Assembly: GCF_024753205.1 (NCBI RefSeq)
Contig: NZ_JANUGZ010000007.1
Location: 62,001-126,000, forward strand
Direction: 5' to 3'
DNA from: Massilia aurea
GTDB taxonomy: Bacteria; Pseudomonadota; Gammaproteobacteria; Burkholderiales; Burkholderiaceae_D
Length of the DNA: 64,000 nucleotides
How positions within the stretch are numbered: the first letter of the stretch is position 1; every line of letters begins with the position of its first letter. This document shows, piece after piece, positions 37,206 through 47,989 of the stretch. A program made the translations under genes and the position numbers. The notes below the pieces were generated by a model, which saw only the letters and a program-made list of their open reading frames with translations, was not told where the DNA came from and did no database searches.

Positions 37206-40200
37206 TCAGCGCCGGTGCGCGTATAGGAAGGTCGGGTAGTTGGGGTTAACCAAACCAGTGCGTAGTTCCGCGATTTTTCCCCCCTGTTGCGCCGACGGCT
37301 GCGAAAAATCGAACTCGTTGTTGTGGTCGCGTGCGTCCCCCGCGCCGGGACGCGAAGTGGCCGCCTTCCAGTACGAAAGCCCCTGGTCAAACCGAATCAC
37401 CACTCCCGATCCGTCGTGGAATGCGATGTCCAGCGTCCGTGCGTGCTCGGCATCGTATTTCTTGATCAGCGCAAACGTGATGTCAGGCATGCCGCAATAC
37501 GCGAACGCTTCTTCTACGGCTGCTTTGCGTAGCGCTTCGTCGGTCCAGTCTACCCAGACTAGCCGCGGGACCGGGGCGCCGGGCTTAGCAACGCCCAGTG
37601 GAACGGTTTCAATCGCGATCTGCTGCGGCTCCCACTGATCGGCGAAGCGCCGCTTCAAGCCGTTGATCACCTCTAACAGCAGTGCCACCGGCAACGGCGC
37701 GTTCAGATATCGGTCTCGATACGAGACGCCGACGATGCTGTTGTGCGATCGCTCGAAAGGCAAGGCCAATTCTGGGTAGGCGTCGAACAGGTCGCGCCAG
37801 AAGCGGTCGCCGAAACCCTGCAGGCTGCCGTTCCATTGGTCCGCAATCCGGAGCTGATAGCTGTTGGCCTGACTTGCAGGCATTAATTCGCTAACCGGCA
37901 CCGTGGAAGATGCAACCGGCACCAGCCCGAGGCCGCGCACCAGCGTCCGCCCCAGGCTTGCACCCCAGTGCGGGTCGGGACGTCCCGTCAGAGCCTCCCC
38001 GGTGGCCCATGTGACGGTGCCGTTGGCGCCGCCCACCTGGGCCAGCAAGGCTCCGCCGCTAATGGACAGGGCTCCCTTGCAGGTGGCAATGCTGACCGCC
38101 TCGAGGCTGGCCCACCCACCGAGAATCTGACGATTCTGCGATGACATCGCGTGCAGGGCCGACTCCGCGAGCACCAAGGTAATCGGTTTGTTCTTGCCGA
38201 TCCAGCGGTGCAGGTAGCTGCGCAGGGGCGAGACCGCCAGATCCCACTCGGCGACATCGCCATGCAGGTAGATTTGGAGCGACGTACTGCCCGGTGCGGC
38301 CAGCTCGCGCCAAATCGCTTCGGCGAGCGGCTGGTATTCGGCGCAGCTGCGCTCGGGGCCAAAAAACGCGTCTTCGGCGGGGAGTTGCAGGTTACGGATC
38401 CAGTTGTCGGTAAGGAAGGCCAATGCCGCGTGCCTATTCAGCAGCTCCTTCTGGAAGCGGGTGCCGTAGTCGTCAAGGCAATGCTGGCATGCGCTGTCGC
38501 ACGATTTTGGGCAGTGCAGGGCGCGCGCCGCGTTGCGCAATACGCTATCAATGCGGCCGCTGACCGCACTGACATAGCCGCTCGCGTTGTTATCATAGAC
38601 CAGGATCGAGCGGCAGATGGCGCGGCCATCCGTGCGCACTTCCTTGGTGGCGCATCCGAGTTCGTCGGATTGAATTCCCAGCATGTCGGCGATCGCGGCG
38701 CGCATCGCGGCCGCCAGCGAGAAGGCCACCGTTTCATCCTGCAGGAGGTCGCCTTCCACGCTTTTGAGCTGCAACTCAAGCACGTCGGTGCGTACTTCGT
38801 GTCCCAGATGCAGGCGCGGCATGATCGACCACGGCTCGTCGCTGCCCGAACAGAGGACGCTTTCTCCACCGCGCTTGCCGCGCAGCGGTTTGTGCGGGTG
38901 TCGGAACACGGCCGGAAGGTGGCCGTTGGCTACCGTTGCGGCGCTCTCATCCCCCATCGGTTCCGCGCGGCCGCACTTCAGGCAGATCGCATAGCCACGA
39001 TCATGCTCGCCCGACGAATGGAAATAAGCCGAGCCTTCGGGACTGGCGCGGAAACGGCCAAGGCGCGCGTTCGGCAACGATGCCCATTCGGCGGCCACGT
39101 GGATCCAGGGCGACTGTGGCTTGATGAACTGCTGTTGCGTCACGTCGTTGTGAATGTCCGCGTACAAGTCGACTGCAAAGCCTGCCGGCACAAGGTATTT
39201 TCGGATGCCATCGGCTGAGATCGGTTTCGCGCACTCGGCGCAATGCAAGGCCGAATCGACGTTCGGTTCCGTGCCGTTCGCACCGCACGAACGGCAACGC
39301 CAGGCGATGCGGATGTTCTGTATTTCTCGCACCTGTTGCTGGGCCGCAGGTGCATGCCAGTTGAGGGTGATGCCCGCGCTGCGATATACCATGCCATCCA
39401 TCACTACGTCGGAGCCCGGAGCATACTCGCGCAGTGCAGTAATGAGGTCGCGGCTGGGCAGGTCGCGGTGGCGCATGCGGTTGTCCTCGCGGTGTGTGGT
39501 TTGTTGCCTATTGCGTTTGATTTCCTCTATGTTCAGCGTATCGAAGGAGGTGATGTGCGACGGGAATCCATAGCCGGGCAGGAAGCCCTCCGATGCCAGT
39601 TCGGACAACAGGTATTCGGCGGCCAGACGGCTGCGCTGGATGCTCAGAGCCTTGCACGCGGCTTCCTTTTGCGTCGCCGTCGACGAAAACTCGGCAATGC
39701 GTGCGTCGATGCTGGCGTATTCGGCGTGCCAGCCGTCGCGTACCCGTCGCATCTCGGCTGCGGCCACCTGCGCCAGTCCGGCGAGAGCCATGGTGCCGTC
39801 GAAGCAGGTATTCCGGATCAGCGAGCGCAGACCCTGCGCCAGTCCCGACTCGTTCTTCTCAAGGAAATTCTCGACCCAGGTGCAGAACTGATCGACCAGC
39901 GCTGCGCCGTGGGGTAGGAAGAACCAGGCGCAATCGAGTTTGTTGAGGTCCATTCCGCCGGTGCCCGCCCGCGTGCGCAGGAAGTGCGACAGCAGCATCG
40001 AATTGATGTGGCGCTGCACGATCGCGCTGCTCGACAGCGAGATGGCTGGCAAGGGCAGGCTGGTGTCGAAGGGCCAGCGCGTATTGTCGAATACCGACTG
40101 ATCATGCGGGTTGTTCTTGCAGACGGTTAGTGCAACCGATCTGGTTTCGCTGCGGCGGCCGGCGCGGCCTGCACGCTGCAGGTAGTTGGCAGGATGCGGC

Positions 40201-43200
40201 GGCACATTGTTCATTGCGACAACCGAAATGCCGCCGATGTCGACGCCCATTTCCATCGTGGTGGAGCAGCTCAGCAGGTTGAGATAACCAGACTTGAACT
40301 CGCGTTCGTACGTGCCGAGCCGGCGCGCCGGCTGTTGGGCGGAGTGCTCGGCCGTGCGGAAATAGGCGCCGCCTTCGACGATCCTATCGCTCAGGTCAGA
40401 CCACACGCCCTCCTCGCGGAAGCTGGTAATCTCGGGAGTCGTCGCCAGCCAGCCCCGGATTGCCTCTAGACGTTCGCTTTCCGACGAAAAGCCCTGTGAC
40501 AGCAAGGCGCAGTTTGGCAATGTAATTACGCGACACTCGGCCGTTGCAGGGCTTGGGCCCTCGCGCGGCAGGTACGGCGTGACGCCTCTGAATGTCGTGT
40601 CTAGGATGCGCCGTGTTACCGGGCAGATCCAAGCGTGGGTGATCGGCGCGAATCCCATCGCATCGAAGGTCAGGAAATAGCCCCCGCTCAGGCTGCCCTG
40701 AAGGACCCCGCAAGCAATCAGGTCGTCCCACGCCTTGCGTAGCAGGGTATCGATCGTGTCGCGCCCGTCCGGGGTGCGCGCGTCGATCTTCAGGCCATAC
40801 GCCAGCAGCCGCGCTAGGCGCGGATCGCGGCGTGCGCCTGATACCTGCGGCCACTTTAGGAAGGGGTGGCCAGCCGACTCCTTCGACTGTGGACCAAGAA
40901 GATATTTGCGCGGGACCTTGTTGCCGCCCCACTTCATCCATGAGGCAGGCAGATCGATGCAGGTGTTTTCACGCACGTAGAAGTCGAGCGCGATCTTAAG
41001 GAACGACTTCCATTCGTCCAGCGTCATGCCGCCAAGCACCGGCGGCGCCTGGAGCGCAGCCAACTTCGGGTACTGCACGGCGACCAGTCCCATCGTTTCC
41101 GAGCTGTTGACTCGGCGCGGCCGACGCGCAAATTCCCGCGCCAGCAGCATCTTTGCGAATTCCCGCAGACCCTGCGGGCCGCTAAAGAGTTCCGGGTCGA
41201 GGCCCACGTAGAACTCGTGCATGCGCTTGACGTCCGGTTCATTGGTCGTCAGGTGGTCGGCCATGTCGTTAAAGGCCACTGGCTTGAACGCGCTGGCCGC
41301 CAGGATCTCCTGCTCGAAGCTGCGAATCAGATCTGACGCTAAGGGGTTCGGGCCTGCCGCGAGCATGCCCTGCATCAGCGCGATCTGATCACGCTTCTGC
41401 TGGACGACCGGGTTCACCGGCCCCCCGGCCGCGCTGGCAACCCGTGCAAGGACGAGCCCACGGATCCTATTCCGTTCCGAGTCCTGCTGGATCTTGGCGG
41501 CGATGCGTGCGGTGCCTTGGCGGCTGTCGGTGAACGTGATCATCCGCTTGCCGCGGTACGGCTTGGTGAGCGGTTGTTCGCCGTCCTCGCAGAACTCGAG
41601 CAATGTGGGAATGATTTGTCCGAGCAGGAAGGGGGCGCCCAAGATGGCCCGGCGGCCCAGCGGCGACCTGGCGCTGTCGACCGCCTTGCAGCACGGGCAG
41701 CGCAGTGCCATGCTGCCGTCCTTTTGTGCTTCCTCATCGCGGATGTCCAGGCGCAGGCAGGAAGCGCCGTCGTCCGGCTCAAGCTGCAATGTGGTGCGGT
41801 CGATCCTGGTCCCGGCGTCGCCGTCCAGCATTCGGTTCGCGATAAGCACCTTAGTGCTGTAGGCGCTGACGGCGGTGTCGGGATCTTCTTCGGCGCCGTC
41901 GTCATCGTTCGTTTCGGTTTCTAGCGTAAATTCGTCCACCGAATCGCTATCGGTCGCTTCCAGGAAGTAGCCGTCCTCCTTCAGGCCCATGATCGCGGGC
42001 AGGAAACTTTCGCCGCAGTCGCTGCATGAATTGATTTCAAACATTGGAACGCCGCATTCACATCGCTTGCGTTGTTCCATGTAGACCATGCCGAAGGGCC
42101 ACTCTGGAACGTCGAGCAGACTGCCGCTTTTGCATGGGCACTGCGGATCGGCACACGCCCACAAACCCGCCAGGACCTGGTGGAACAGGTGCGCCCGCAG
42201 CGGCAGGAACGGTTCACGCCGTCCCGCGGGCAGGGCCCTGGTTGTGCCGCTCAGCAGGTCGAGCCATTGCAGAGCCTGTGCTTGCCGTGCCGCGGTGTCC
42301 GCCTGGCCCGGCGTCGGCAACAGGTCGCACAGTGCCGACAACTGCGCGACTGGTTTATTGTCCGATGGGTGCGCGAAACGGTTTCGCAGTGTTCTTGCGG
42401 TGTCGTTGCCAGCCAGTGCGGCAAACAGGCGTTCACCGCTGTCCGCTTCGGCGGCCAGGGCCTGCAGCGTTTCCAGCGAAGAGTGGCGGTGGCGATCGTC
42501 TGCCGGCGGTAGGGCGGGCACCGACCGCTGGCCCGAAACCACGTGCACTCGATCAAGACCCACCCCCGCCAGGTCGGCGAGGAAGGCGCGCAGCTTGCTG
42601 CCGGCCTCGCCCGATGGATCGCCAATCGTCGCCGAGGTGGCGACGAAGCGCACGTTGCCCGCGTTAACCCCGAAGCCGTGCAATACACGCCGCAGCAATA
42701 GGGCCAGTTCGGCCGCCTGCGAACCGATGTAGCTGTGCGCCTCGTCCAGGACGATCCATTCGAGCGTTCCTTTCGACTTCTCCAGAATAGGCGCATCCTG
42801 TGCGCGCACCAGCATGTATTCGAGCATGGTGGCGTTCGTCACCAGGATCGGAGGTGGCAGCTCGCGTAGCGTCTCGCGGTCCAGCACTTGGTTAGGAACC
42901 TGGTCGCGCTCGCGCTGGGGAAGCTTGTGCTCCGTGTTGCCGTTGTACAGACAAAAGCGCACCGAATCGCCAAACGCATGAGTCCAGGCGTGCAGCCGGT
43001 CGCGCTGACTGTTGATCAGTGCGTTGAGCGGGTACAGGAACAGGGCACGTACGCCGACCAGCGGGCGGCGGGTGACCTGCTGTTCGCGGCATAGGCGGTC
43101 GAGGATTGGGACCATGAAGCATTCGGTCTTGCCGGAGCCTGTGCCGCTGGTGACCACAACCGACTGAGGTGATTCACTGGCCAGCAGGCGCCAAGCCTGC

Positions 43201-43526
43201 AATTGGTGCACGTACGGGGTGGCGGTTTTGGGAAAGCGGTAATCGTCGCGCAGCTCCTTCGGCGGCGTGTCCATGGCGTCTACCAGGGCTGGCGAGAGCA
43301 GGCCGCCGGCCAGGCTAGACATCGTTTCGGTGGACGCTTCCCAGCCGAACGTCGCCTCGAAAACGGGATCGCCCAGGAAGCTACCAGGCTGCCCGAATGG
43401 CGCGTTGAATTCCTTCAGCAGATGCTTGCGTAGCGCAGGGTTGCTGAAACCAAGGCGGCTAATGGTGGCGTATTTAGCCCGCTCTGCCATGTCGGGCAGT
43501 AGCTTCGAATAATAGAATGGCTTCAT
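37206..43526 (-). CDS. druE: Druantia DruE-like giant DEAD/DEAH helicase with DUF1998 region
   Basis: A 2106-residue superfamily 2 helicase. Walker A is TSGTGSGKTE (126-135), DEAH is in IVLDEAHSYIGSQ (261-264), motif III FVATSATIGD near 293, and motif VI QRAGRAGRRSETR near 1114 (in the PPHPANYLQRAGRAG region). A Cys-rich DUF1998-type zinc cluster, CPKSCDSACQHCLDDYG, lies near 1671-1687. This size and domain order match DruE of Druantia antiphage systems; DISARM helicases are shorter and split. The partner DruH lies six bases upstream, fitting type III Druantia. It presumably moves along and disables invading DNA; the mechanism is not established. Confidence 0.85.
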   Translation of the reverse strand: MKPFYYSKLLPDMAERAKYATISRLGFSNPALRKHLLKEFNAPFGQPGSFLGDPVFEATFGWEASTETMSSLAGGLLSPALVDAMDTPPKELRDDYRFPKTATPYVHQLQAWRLLASESPQSVVVTSGTGSGKTECFMVPILDRLCREQQVTRRPLVGVRALFLYPLNALINSQRDRLHAWTHAFGDSVRFCLYNGNTEHKLPQRERDQVPNQVLDRETLRELPPPILVTNATMLEYMLVRAQDAPILEKSKGTLEWIVLDEAHSYIGSQAAELALLLRRVLHGFGVNAGNVRFVATSATIGDPSGEAGSKLRAFLADLAGVGLDRVHVVSGQRSVPALPPADDRHRHSSLETLQALAAEADSGERLFAALAGNDTARTLRNRFAHPSDNKPVAQLSALCDLLPTPGQADTAARQAQALQWLDLLSGTTRALPAGRREPFLPLRAHLFHQVLAGLWACADPQCPCKSGSLLDVPEWPFGMVYMEQRKRCECGVPMFEINSCSDCGESFLPAIMGLKEDGYFLEATDSDSVDEFTLETETNDDDGAEEDPDTAVSAYSTKVLIANRMLDGDAGTRIDRTTLQLEPDDGASCLRLDIRDEEAQKDGSMALRCPCCKAVDSARSPLGRRAILGAPFLLGQIIPTLLEFCEDGEQPLTKPYRGKRMITFTDSRQGTARIAAKIQQDSERNRIRGLVLARVASAAGGPVNPVVQQKRDQIALMQGMLAAGPNPLASDLIRSFEQEILAASAFKPVAFNDMADHLTTNEPDVKRMHEFYVGLDPELFSGPQGLREFAKMLLAREFARRPRRVNSSETMGLVAVQYPKLAALQAPPVLGGMTLDEWKSFLKIALDFYVRENTCIDLPASWMKWGGNKVPRKYLLGPQSKESAGHPFLKWPQVSGARRDPRLARLLAYGLKIDARTPDGRDTIDTLLRKAWDDLIACGVLQGSLSGGYFLTFDAMGFAPITHAWICPVTRRILDTTFRGVTPYLPREGPSPATAECRVITLPNCALLSQGFSSESERLEAIRGWLATTPEITSFREEGVWSDLSDRIVEGGAYFRTAEHSAQQPARRLGTYEREFKSGYLNLLSCSTTMEMGVDIGGISVVAMNNVPPHPANYLQRAGRAGRRSETRSVALTVCKNNPHDQSVFDNTRWPFDTSLPLPAISLSSSAIVQRHINSMLLSHFLRTRAGTGGMDLNKLDCAWFFLPHGAALVDQFCTWVENFLEKNESGLAQGLRSLIRNTCFDGTMALAGLAQVAAAEMRRVRDGWHAEYASIDARIAEFSSTATQKEAACKALSIQRSRLAAEYLLSELASEGFLPGYGFPSHITSFDTLNIEEIKRNRQQTTHREDNRMRHRDLPSRDLITALREYAPGSDVVMDGMVYRSAGITLNWHAPAAQQQVREIQNIRIAWRCRSCGANGTEPNVDSALHCAECAKPISADGIRKYLVPAGFAVDLYADIHNDVTQQQFIKPQSPWIHVAAEWASLPNARLGRFRASPEGSAYFHSSGEHDRGYAICLKCGRAEPMGDESAATVANGHLPAVFRHPHKPLRGKRGGESVLCSGSDEPWSIMPRLHLGHEVRTDVLELQLKSVEGDLLQDETVAFSLAAAMRAAIADMLGIQSDELGCATKEVRTDGRAICRSILVYDNNASGYVSAVSGRIDSVLRNAARALHCPKSCDSACQHCLDDYGTRFQKELLNRHAALAFLTDNWIRNLQLPAEDAFFGPERSCAEYQPLAEAIWRELAAPGSTSLQIYLHGDVAEWDLAVSPLRSYLHRWIGKNKPITLVLAESALHAMSSQNRQILGGWASLEAVSIATCKGALSISGGALLAQVGGANGTVTWATGEALTGRPDPHWGASLGRTLVRGLGLVPVASSTVPVSELMPASQANSYQLRIADQWNGSLQGFGDRFWRDLFDAYPELALPFERSHNSIVGVSYRDRYLNAPLPVALLLEVINGLKRRFADQWEPQQIAIETVPLGVAKPGAPVPRLVWVDWTDEALRKAAVEEAFAYCGMPDITFALIKKYDAEHARTLDIAFHDGSGVVIRFDQGLSYWKAATSRPGAGDARDHNNEFDFSQPSAQQGGKIAELRTGLVNPNYPTFLYAHRR

Positions 43527-43532
43527 GAGTGA

Positions 43533-46500
43533 TCAGTCGGTTGTCTGGTGGCTGGTTGACACAGCGCCGGCGGCGATGAACATCGCCACGGCCTGGTCGA
43601 AGGCATGGGAAAACCAGTCGCGGTCGAAGTCGCGATATTGGCGCAGCTGAATCAGCCGTTTGGGGTCGCTCCACCAGCTGCGAAGAAGACCGTTGCAGGT
43701 GCACAGTGCGAGCAGCACGGGTACGTTGGCCACACCTGCCTTCAGGTTGGTTGGATCCCACAGCACGCCATACACCGTCTGGGCCATCGCTGGCGAGATT
43801 TCTAGGCCGGCGAGATCCTCATAGAACGACAGGGGCGGCGGGAGGCGGTCCGCGGAGTTGCGCAGCATGATCGTCTGGAGGGCTGCATCCTCGCCCTGCC
43901 ACAAGCGTGCTTTCAAGTCTTGTAGCCTTGCGCGCATCAGCGGCGCCACCGTTTCCGCCTCCTGGCCGGTCTGCCGGAACGCGACAAACGCCAATAGGGT
44001 GTCAAGAGCAGGGAAGTGCAGGCGGATGCAGCGCAGCGTTGCACCAACCCGGTCAATGATCAGTGCCGTCCGGACTGCAGGTTCCACCGCCGGCATCAGG
44101 GCGTGATATTGGGCGGCGAGCTTGACGCAGGCGGACGACCAAATGTTGATCGATACCGTCTCCCAGAGTACCCCCAGTTCGCTGTGAAAACGGCCGCACA
44201 TCGCCAGCACCTCGTCCAGCGGGGTACTCTCCCAGTAGCGACATGCGAATGAGGCCAGCGCGGCGGGGTTCATGGCGAACGCGCGCCAGAGATCCAGCGT
44301 CGGCAGTGTCAGGTGCCCGAGATTGCTCCAGATGCCGTCCACGATCCGCCAGTCGGGGTGCGCGTAATCATCCGCCAATGCGTCGAGGCGACGCGCCAGT
44401 ATGTCGCGGCGCCGGATCGGTTCGCCGATCTGCAGCACTTCTAGGATCGAAGCCGGGGCGGGGGCATAGCCAACTGGAACAGGCAGCTGGGTCTGGCCCG
44501 GATCGACCAGGACCGCCCTGAAATTGTGGCTTGAGGTGGGAGCCGGATAGACGAGCCATTGATGGTCGAGGACGTTCGGCGGAAGGGGCCAGCGCCCGGT
44601 CGGCACGCCTTCGGACAGTTGCTGCACCAGCTTGAACCCACGGTCGCTATGCATCGACTCGACCGGAACAGCGAACAATTCGATGCCTGACAGGGCGGCC
44701 GTGGTCAGGCGTGTCAGGTCCGATGGGGAAACGACGATCTCGATGTCGTCCGGAATCAGAGAAAACTCATAGCGCTTCACCTGCAGTGCAGCGGCCTGCT
44801 TCCAGCCTGCCCACAACGCGACAGTCACGACTGCGTCGAGCGCATCGGTCTGGCTGAGCAGCGAGTTGATGTCGTTCTGGTGATCGATCAAGCGCACTTC
44901 AGCACGGTTATCCTGCAGCGCGACAACATGCTCAATTGAGGGCACGGCGGCAGCCAGTCGTTCGAGGCCGTTGCGCAAAGAGAAGGCCAGCTTATGTTGT
45001 ACCGGATGATCCGGATTGGAATCGAACAAGCGCAGGCGAATGCCGAGCAGTTGGTCGCGCGTGATCGCGCCGTCGGCATCCAGACGGTTCTCGTTGTGGT
45101 CGACAAAACGTCCGCCCGAGGCCGGGAACGGCACTGTGATGCGGCACGGCACCGGCGATGCTTTCCAGTCCAGAGTCAGCTTGACCGATTCGGGCGGCTG
45201 GTCAGTGGTCTTCAGATCGACCGACAGCCAGTCGGCATCGCGAGTGCAGCGCAGATGCAACGCCGGGTCCTCGGAGGTTACCGCGTCCACCGCCCATCCG
45301 GTGGGTACATTTATGCGTCCTTGGGTCACCGATTCGCCGGACTGAAACCGCAGCGGCTGGCGGTCGAGGATAACCATCCTGCTGCGAAGACGCAGTTCGC
45401 CGTCGACCCGCCACAGCACGTCAACCGTTCCGCGGGCGGCACCAGCCGTGACCACGCGAGCGGTGCTGGCCACGCGCCACTCTAGTTCGTGGGCGGGGAT
45501 TACCGCGCGCGCGCCGTCGGCAGTGTAACGGCATAGTTTGGGCAAGCCATAAAAAGCCAAGGACGGCGACGAGGAAAACGGCAGGCGCCGCCCCTCCCAC
45601 ACCGGGCGTTCAGCTTCAGCTCCGGCCTGTCCGGTACGGATCCGGAATGTGTGCGCGCCGTCCGACACAAGCACCACGCCACGGGCCTTGAACACCGACC
45701 GGGGTAGTGACTCACTGGCGAACCGGCCCAGGCGCTCGACCAGGCTATCCGGGCCTTCGGCGACAATTTCCCAACTGTTTTCGATGACCAGGTAGGCATG
45801 ATCCTGGCGAATCCGGGTGCTACCCTGCGCGACTAGCGGGCACTCCTCGCCGTTGGAGACGAATACCCACGGCGATCCCGGGTCCATCTGCATGCCCCCG
45901 GGTACCGGCACGCTGGCCGGCTCACGGCCCGGCAACGCGATGCACAGCAAGTGCTCGTGCATCGCCACATCCCCACGCCAATGCGAGCACGAGACGGCAA
46001 ACTGGTAGCGCGCCAAGCCCGCCCCCAACGCCTTGCGGACATTTGCCGCGGAGTGCCGCTTGTCCAGCTGGAGGTCGACTGCGAAACGGAACGGCAGGGC
46101 GCTTTCCTCGACACCGGCCAGCCCCGCGAGCGCTTCGGCCAACAGTAGCTTGGGGAAATCGACGCGCGAGACTAGGGTGTAGACGCCTGATTCTTCCACA
46201 AGCAAGCGTTCGGCAACCACGGGCGCGGCGCGCGTTTCGGCTTCGATCGCCGCGGCTTCGCCGACGAGGTCGCCCAGCAAGACGATGGCTGCATGGTCGT
46301 CGAGGGCGACGGGAAAGCGTTCGCGCCATTGCGGCTCAAGTTGGTCAAGCCGCGCCACCGCGTTGTCGCCTTTGTTCAACTTAAATTCGCGCTTCAGGTC
46401 TAGCACCGTGCCGACGACTTGCGCAATCAACAGGTGAACAGTCTCGTTCTGTAGGCTCCGCGGCAGCTTGTCCTGGTAATCAGCCACCATCACGGCGATT

Positions 46501-46997
46501 TCGTCGACTTCAGCCCCGAGACGCGCGGCACGCTTGAGGACGGCCCGAATCAGTCCATAAATATTCCCCTTGGACTTTGCCAGAAGGACGCGCGGCAATC
46601 CGCCCTGTTCGACCAGCACGCCAAAGTATCTTTTCCCGGAGGTGGGGACCTGCTGCTTCCAGTATTGCAGTCCAATTTGCACGCAGTCGGATCGGAATTG
46701 CGTGGGCCAATCTGGATTGCCGCCGAACGAGCTGATCACGTCATCCCAACGCCATGCGCCTCCCGCGTATTCGCGCTGCCACCACGCGGCCCCGTACAGT
46801 ACGAACAATTCCGCAGCTCCGTGCGCTAAGTGGCCGGTCGTGCGCAGCACATGTTTGCTGAGCCACGTGCCGACCAGGTCGCGCAGGCTGACGTACTCAT
46901 GTTCCTCAAGACGATATGCGTACAACATCCGGCCGTCGGGTTGCTGGAGGGTGCGCTGGCGCAGAAACTGCGTCAGCCATATTTCTGGGGTAGTCAT
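43533..46997 (-). CDS. druH: Druantia DruH-like protein
   Basis: An 1154-residue protein with no domain I can name from sequence. It begins MTTPEIWLTQFLRQRTLQQP and is a mixed alpha/beta protein with no membrane segment or obvious enzyme motif. Type III Druantia consists of DruH, a large protein of unknown function about this size, plus DruE; the length, order and six-base spacing before DruE support this call, which rests on context rather than motifs. DruH and DruE are both said to be needed for protection. Its ATG is 55 bases after the preceding gene, all in one operon. Confidence 0.72.
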   Translation of the reverse strand: MTTPEIWLTQFLRQRTLQQPDGRMLYAYRLEEHEYVSLRDLVGTWLSKHVLRTTGHLAHGAAELFVLYGAAWWQREYAGGAWRWDDVISSFGGNPDWPTQFRSDCVQIGLQYWKQQVPTSGKRYFGVLVEQGGLPRVLLAKSKGNIYGLIRAVLKRAARLGAEVDEIAVMVADYQDKLPRSLQNETVHLLIAQVVGTVLDLKREFKLNKGDNAVARLDQLEPQWRERFPVALDDHAAIVLLGDLVGEAAAIEAETRAAPVVAERLLVEESGVYTLVSRVDFPKLLLAEALAGLAGVEESALPFRFAVDLQLDKRHSAANVRKALGAGLARYQFAVSCSHWRGDVAMHEHLLCIALPGREPASVPVPGGMQMDPGSPWVFVSNGEECPLVAQGSTRIRQDHAYLVIENSWEIVAEGPDSLVERLGRFASESLPRSVFKARGVVLVSDGAHTFRIRTGQAGAEAERPVWEGRRLPFSSSPSLAFYGLPKLCRYTADGARAVIPAHELEWRVASTARVVTAGAARGTVDVLWRVDGELRLRSRMVILDRQPLRFQSGESVTQGRINVPTGWAVDAVTSEDPALHLRCTRDADWLSVDLKTTDQPPESVKLTLDWKASPVPCRITVPFPASGGRFVDHNENRLDADGAITRDQLLGIRLRLFDSNPDHPVQHKLAFSLRNGLERLAAAVPSIEHVVALQDNRAEVRLIDHQNDINSLLSQTDALDAVVTVALWAGWKQAAALQVKRYEFSLIPDDIEIVVSPSDLTRLTTAALSGIELFAVPVESMHSDRGFKLVQQLSEGVPTGRWPLPPNVLDHQWLVYPAPTSSHNFRAVLVDPGQTQLPVPVGYAPAPASILEVLQIGEPIRRRDILARRLDALADDYAHPDWRIVDGIWSNLGHLTLPTLDLWRAFAMNPAALASFACRYWESTPLDEVLAMCGRFHSELGVLWETVSINIWSSACVKLAAQYHALMPAVEPAVRTALIIDRVGATLRCIRLHFPALDTLLAFVAFRQTGQEAETVAPLMRARLQDLKARLWQGEDAALQTIMLRNSADRLPPPLSFYEDLAGLEISPAMAQTVYGVLWDPTNLKAGVANVPVLLALCTCNGLLRSWWSDPKRLIQLRQYRDFDRDWFSHAFDQAVAMFIAAGAVSTSHQTTD

Positions 46998-47052
46998 TGA
47001 TCGAGATCCAGGTGAAAAGCGGGCAGGAGATATTGAGGAAAGTGGAAGGTAC

Positions 47053-47958
47053 TCAGGAAAGCTGAGCGCCGGGAACAGAAAGTGCGCGAAGGCGCTGCTG
47101 CAAGCTCGTGCGTGCGGAAATCAGTTTTGCTGCGTTAGTCTTGCCGGACAACGCCGACTGTGGCTTCTGTCCGGTGAAAAACTGGATGCGTTCGATGTTG
47201 GCTGGCGACGGATGAGGCAAGCCGGCAAAAATCTGCGCACGCGACAACGCGCCTTCGCCTGACAGGAACTCCAAAGCTGCTGCAGCCTTGTCTCCCAAGG
47301 GGACGAACATTGCATGTTGCAAGTTAGCGGCCTCGACGGCGAAATGTTCGAGCAGGTGACGCCGCAGCACTGGATGGCGCAGCATGTTGGGTGTGCCGTT
47401 GTAGTTTTTCCCCTTGTAAAACACTGCATGGCGCAAGACCGAGGTCGTATGCAGGAGTCCATGCGCGCTACCGAACAGGTCGAGCGCGCTGGGAAGACCC
47501 AGCCATGTGTGAAAGCCAGCGTTATCGAGTAATGCAACGAGGTGCTGACGCAGGTTGCCGCTGAACGCACCGACCAGCTTGGCCGCGGCTAATGCATCCG
47601 CAACGCTGCTGCCGCGGCAAAGCTGCGCTCTTACCTCTCGTAACCCGTTCAGCAGCTGGGTCTGTCCGGGAGTGATCCCAACCAGCACGATTTTGGCGGC
47701 TACGTTGATATGCTCAAACGGGGTGTACCAGCATTCGAGGTCGCCGTCACGGAACAGCTGTAGGTCCCGGCCTAAAGGTGTTAGCCCGGAAAGTTGGGTG
47801 TTCGAAAGCTGAGAGATTGCAGGGGCAAAACGAGGCAACATTAACCCTAGGTGGGGGGCGTCTGTCCTAAGGTTTCCTAATATAAAACGCGAATCTGGCG
47901 AGACAGAAGCATTGGCCATGCGGTAGGGATTTTGTACTGCGGCAAAGTCATTGGGCAT
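47053..47958 (-). CDS. Uracil-DNA-glycosylase-like protein leading the Druantia operon
   Basis: A 301-residue protein with UDG-superfamily traits: the water-activating loop VLVGITPGQTQ (residues 91-101), a VPLGDKAAAALEFL segment near 219-232, and the loop GLPHPSPANIERI (246-258) where the second catalytic motif is expected. In known UDG families these loops are GEAPG-like and HPS; here both are recognisable but altered. It could act on modified or uracil-containing bases of phage DNA, or bind such DNA without cutting. The ATG at 47958 has AAGAGAG at good spacing. It is not part of the canonical two-gene type III system. Confidence 0.6.
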   Translation of the reverse strand: MPNDFAAVQNPYRMANASVSPDSRFILGNLRTDAPHLGLMLPRFAPAISQLSNTQLSGLTPLGRDLQLFRDGDLECWYTPFEHINVAAKIVLVGITPGQTQLLNGLREVRAQLCRGSSVADALAAAKLVGAFSGNLRQHLVALLDNAGFHTWLGLPSALDLFGSAHGLLHTTSVLRHAVFYKGKNYNGTPNMLRHPVLRRHLLEHFAVEAANLQHAMFVPLGDKAAAALEFLSGEGALSRAQIFAGLPHPSPANIERIQFFTGQKPQSALSGKTNAAKLISARTSLQQRLRALSVPGAQLS

Positions 47959-47989
47959 AAGTACTCTCTTTTTACTCGTTCTTCAGTAG

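Noticed and set aside
37206..46997. Reading the helicase gene pair as DISARM (drmA/drmB) or BREX
   Set aside because: The helicase and DUF1998 region are fused in a single 2106-residue protein, no separate drmB/drmC, methyltransferase or pglZ lies next to it, and the two-gene size pattern fits type III Druantia better.
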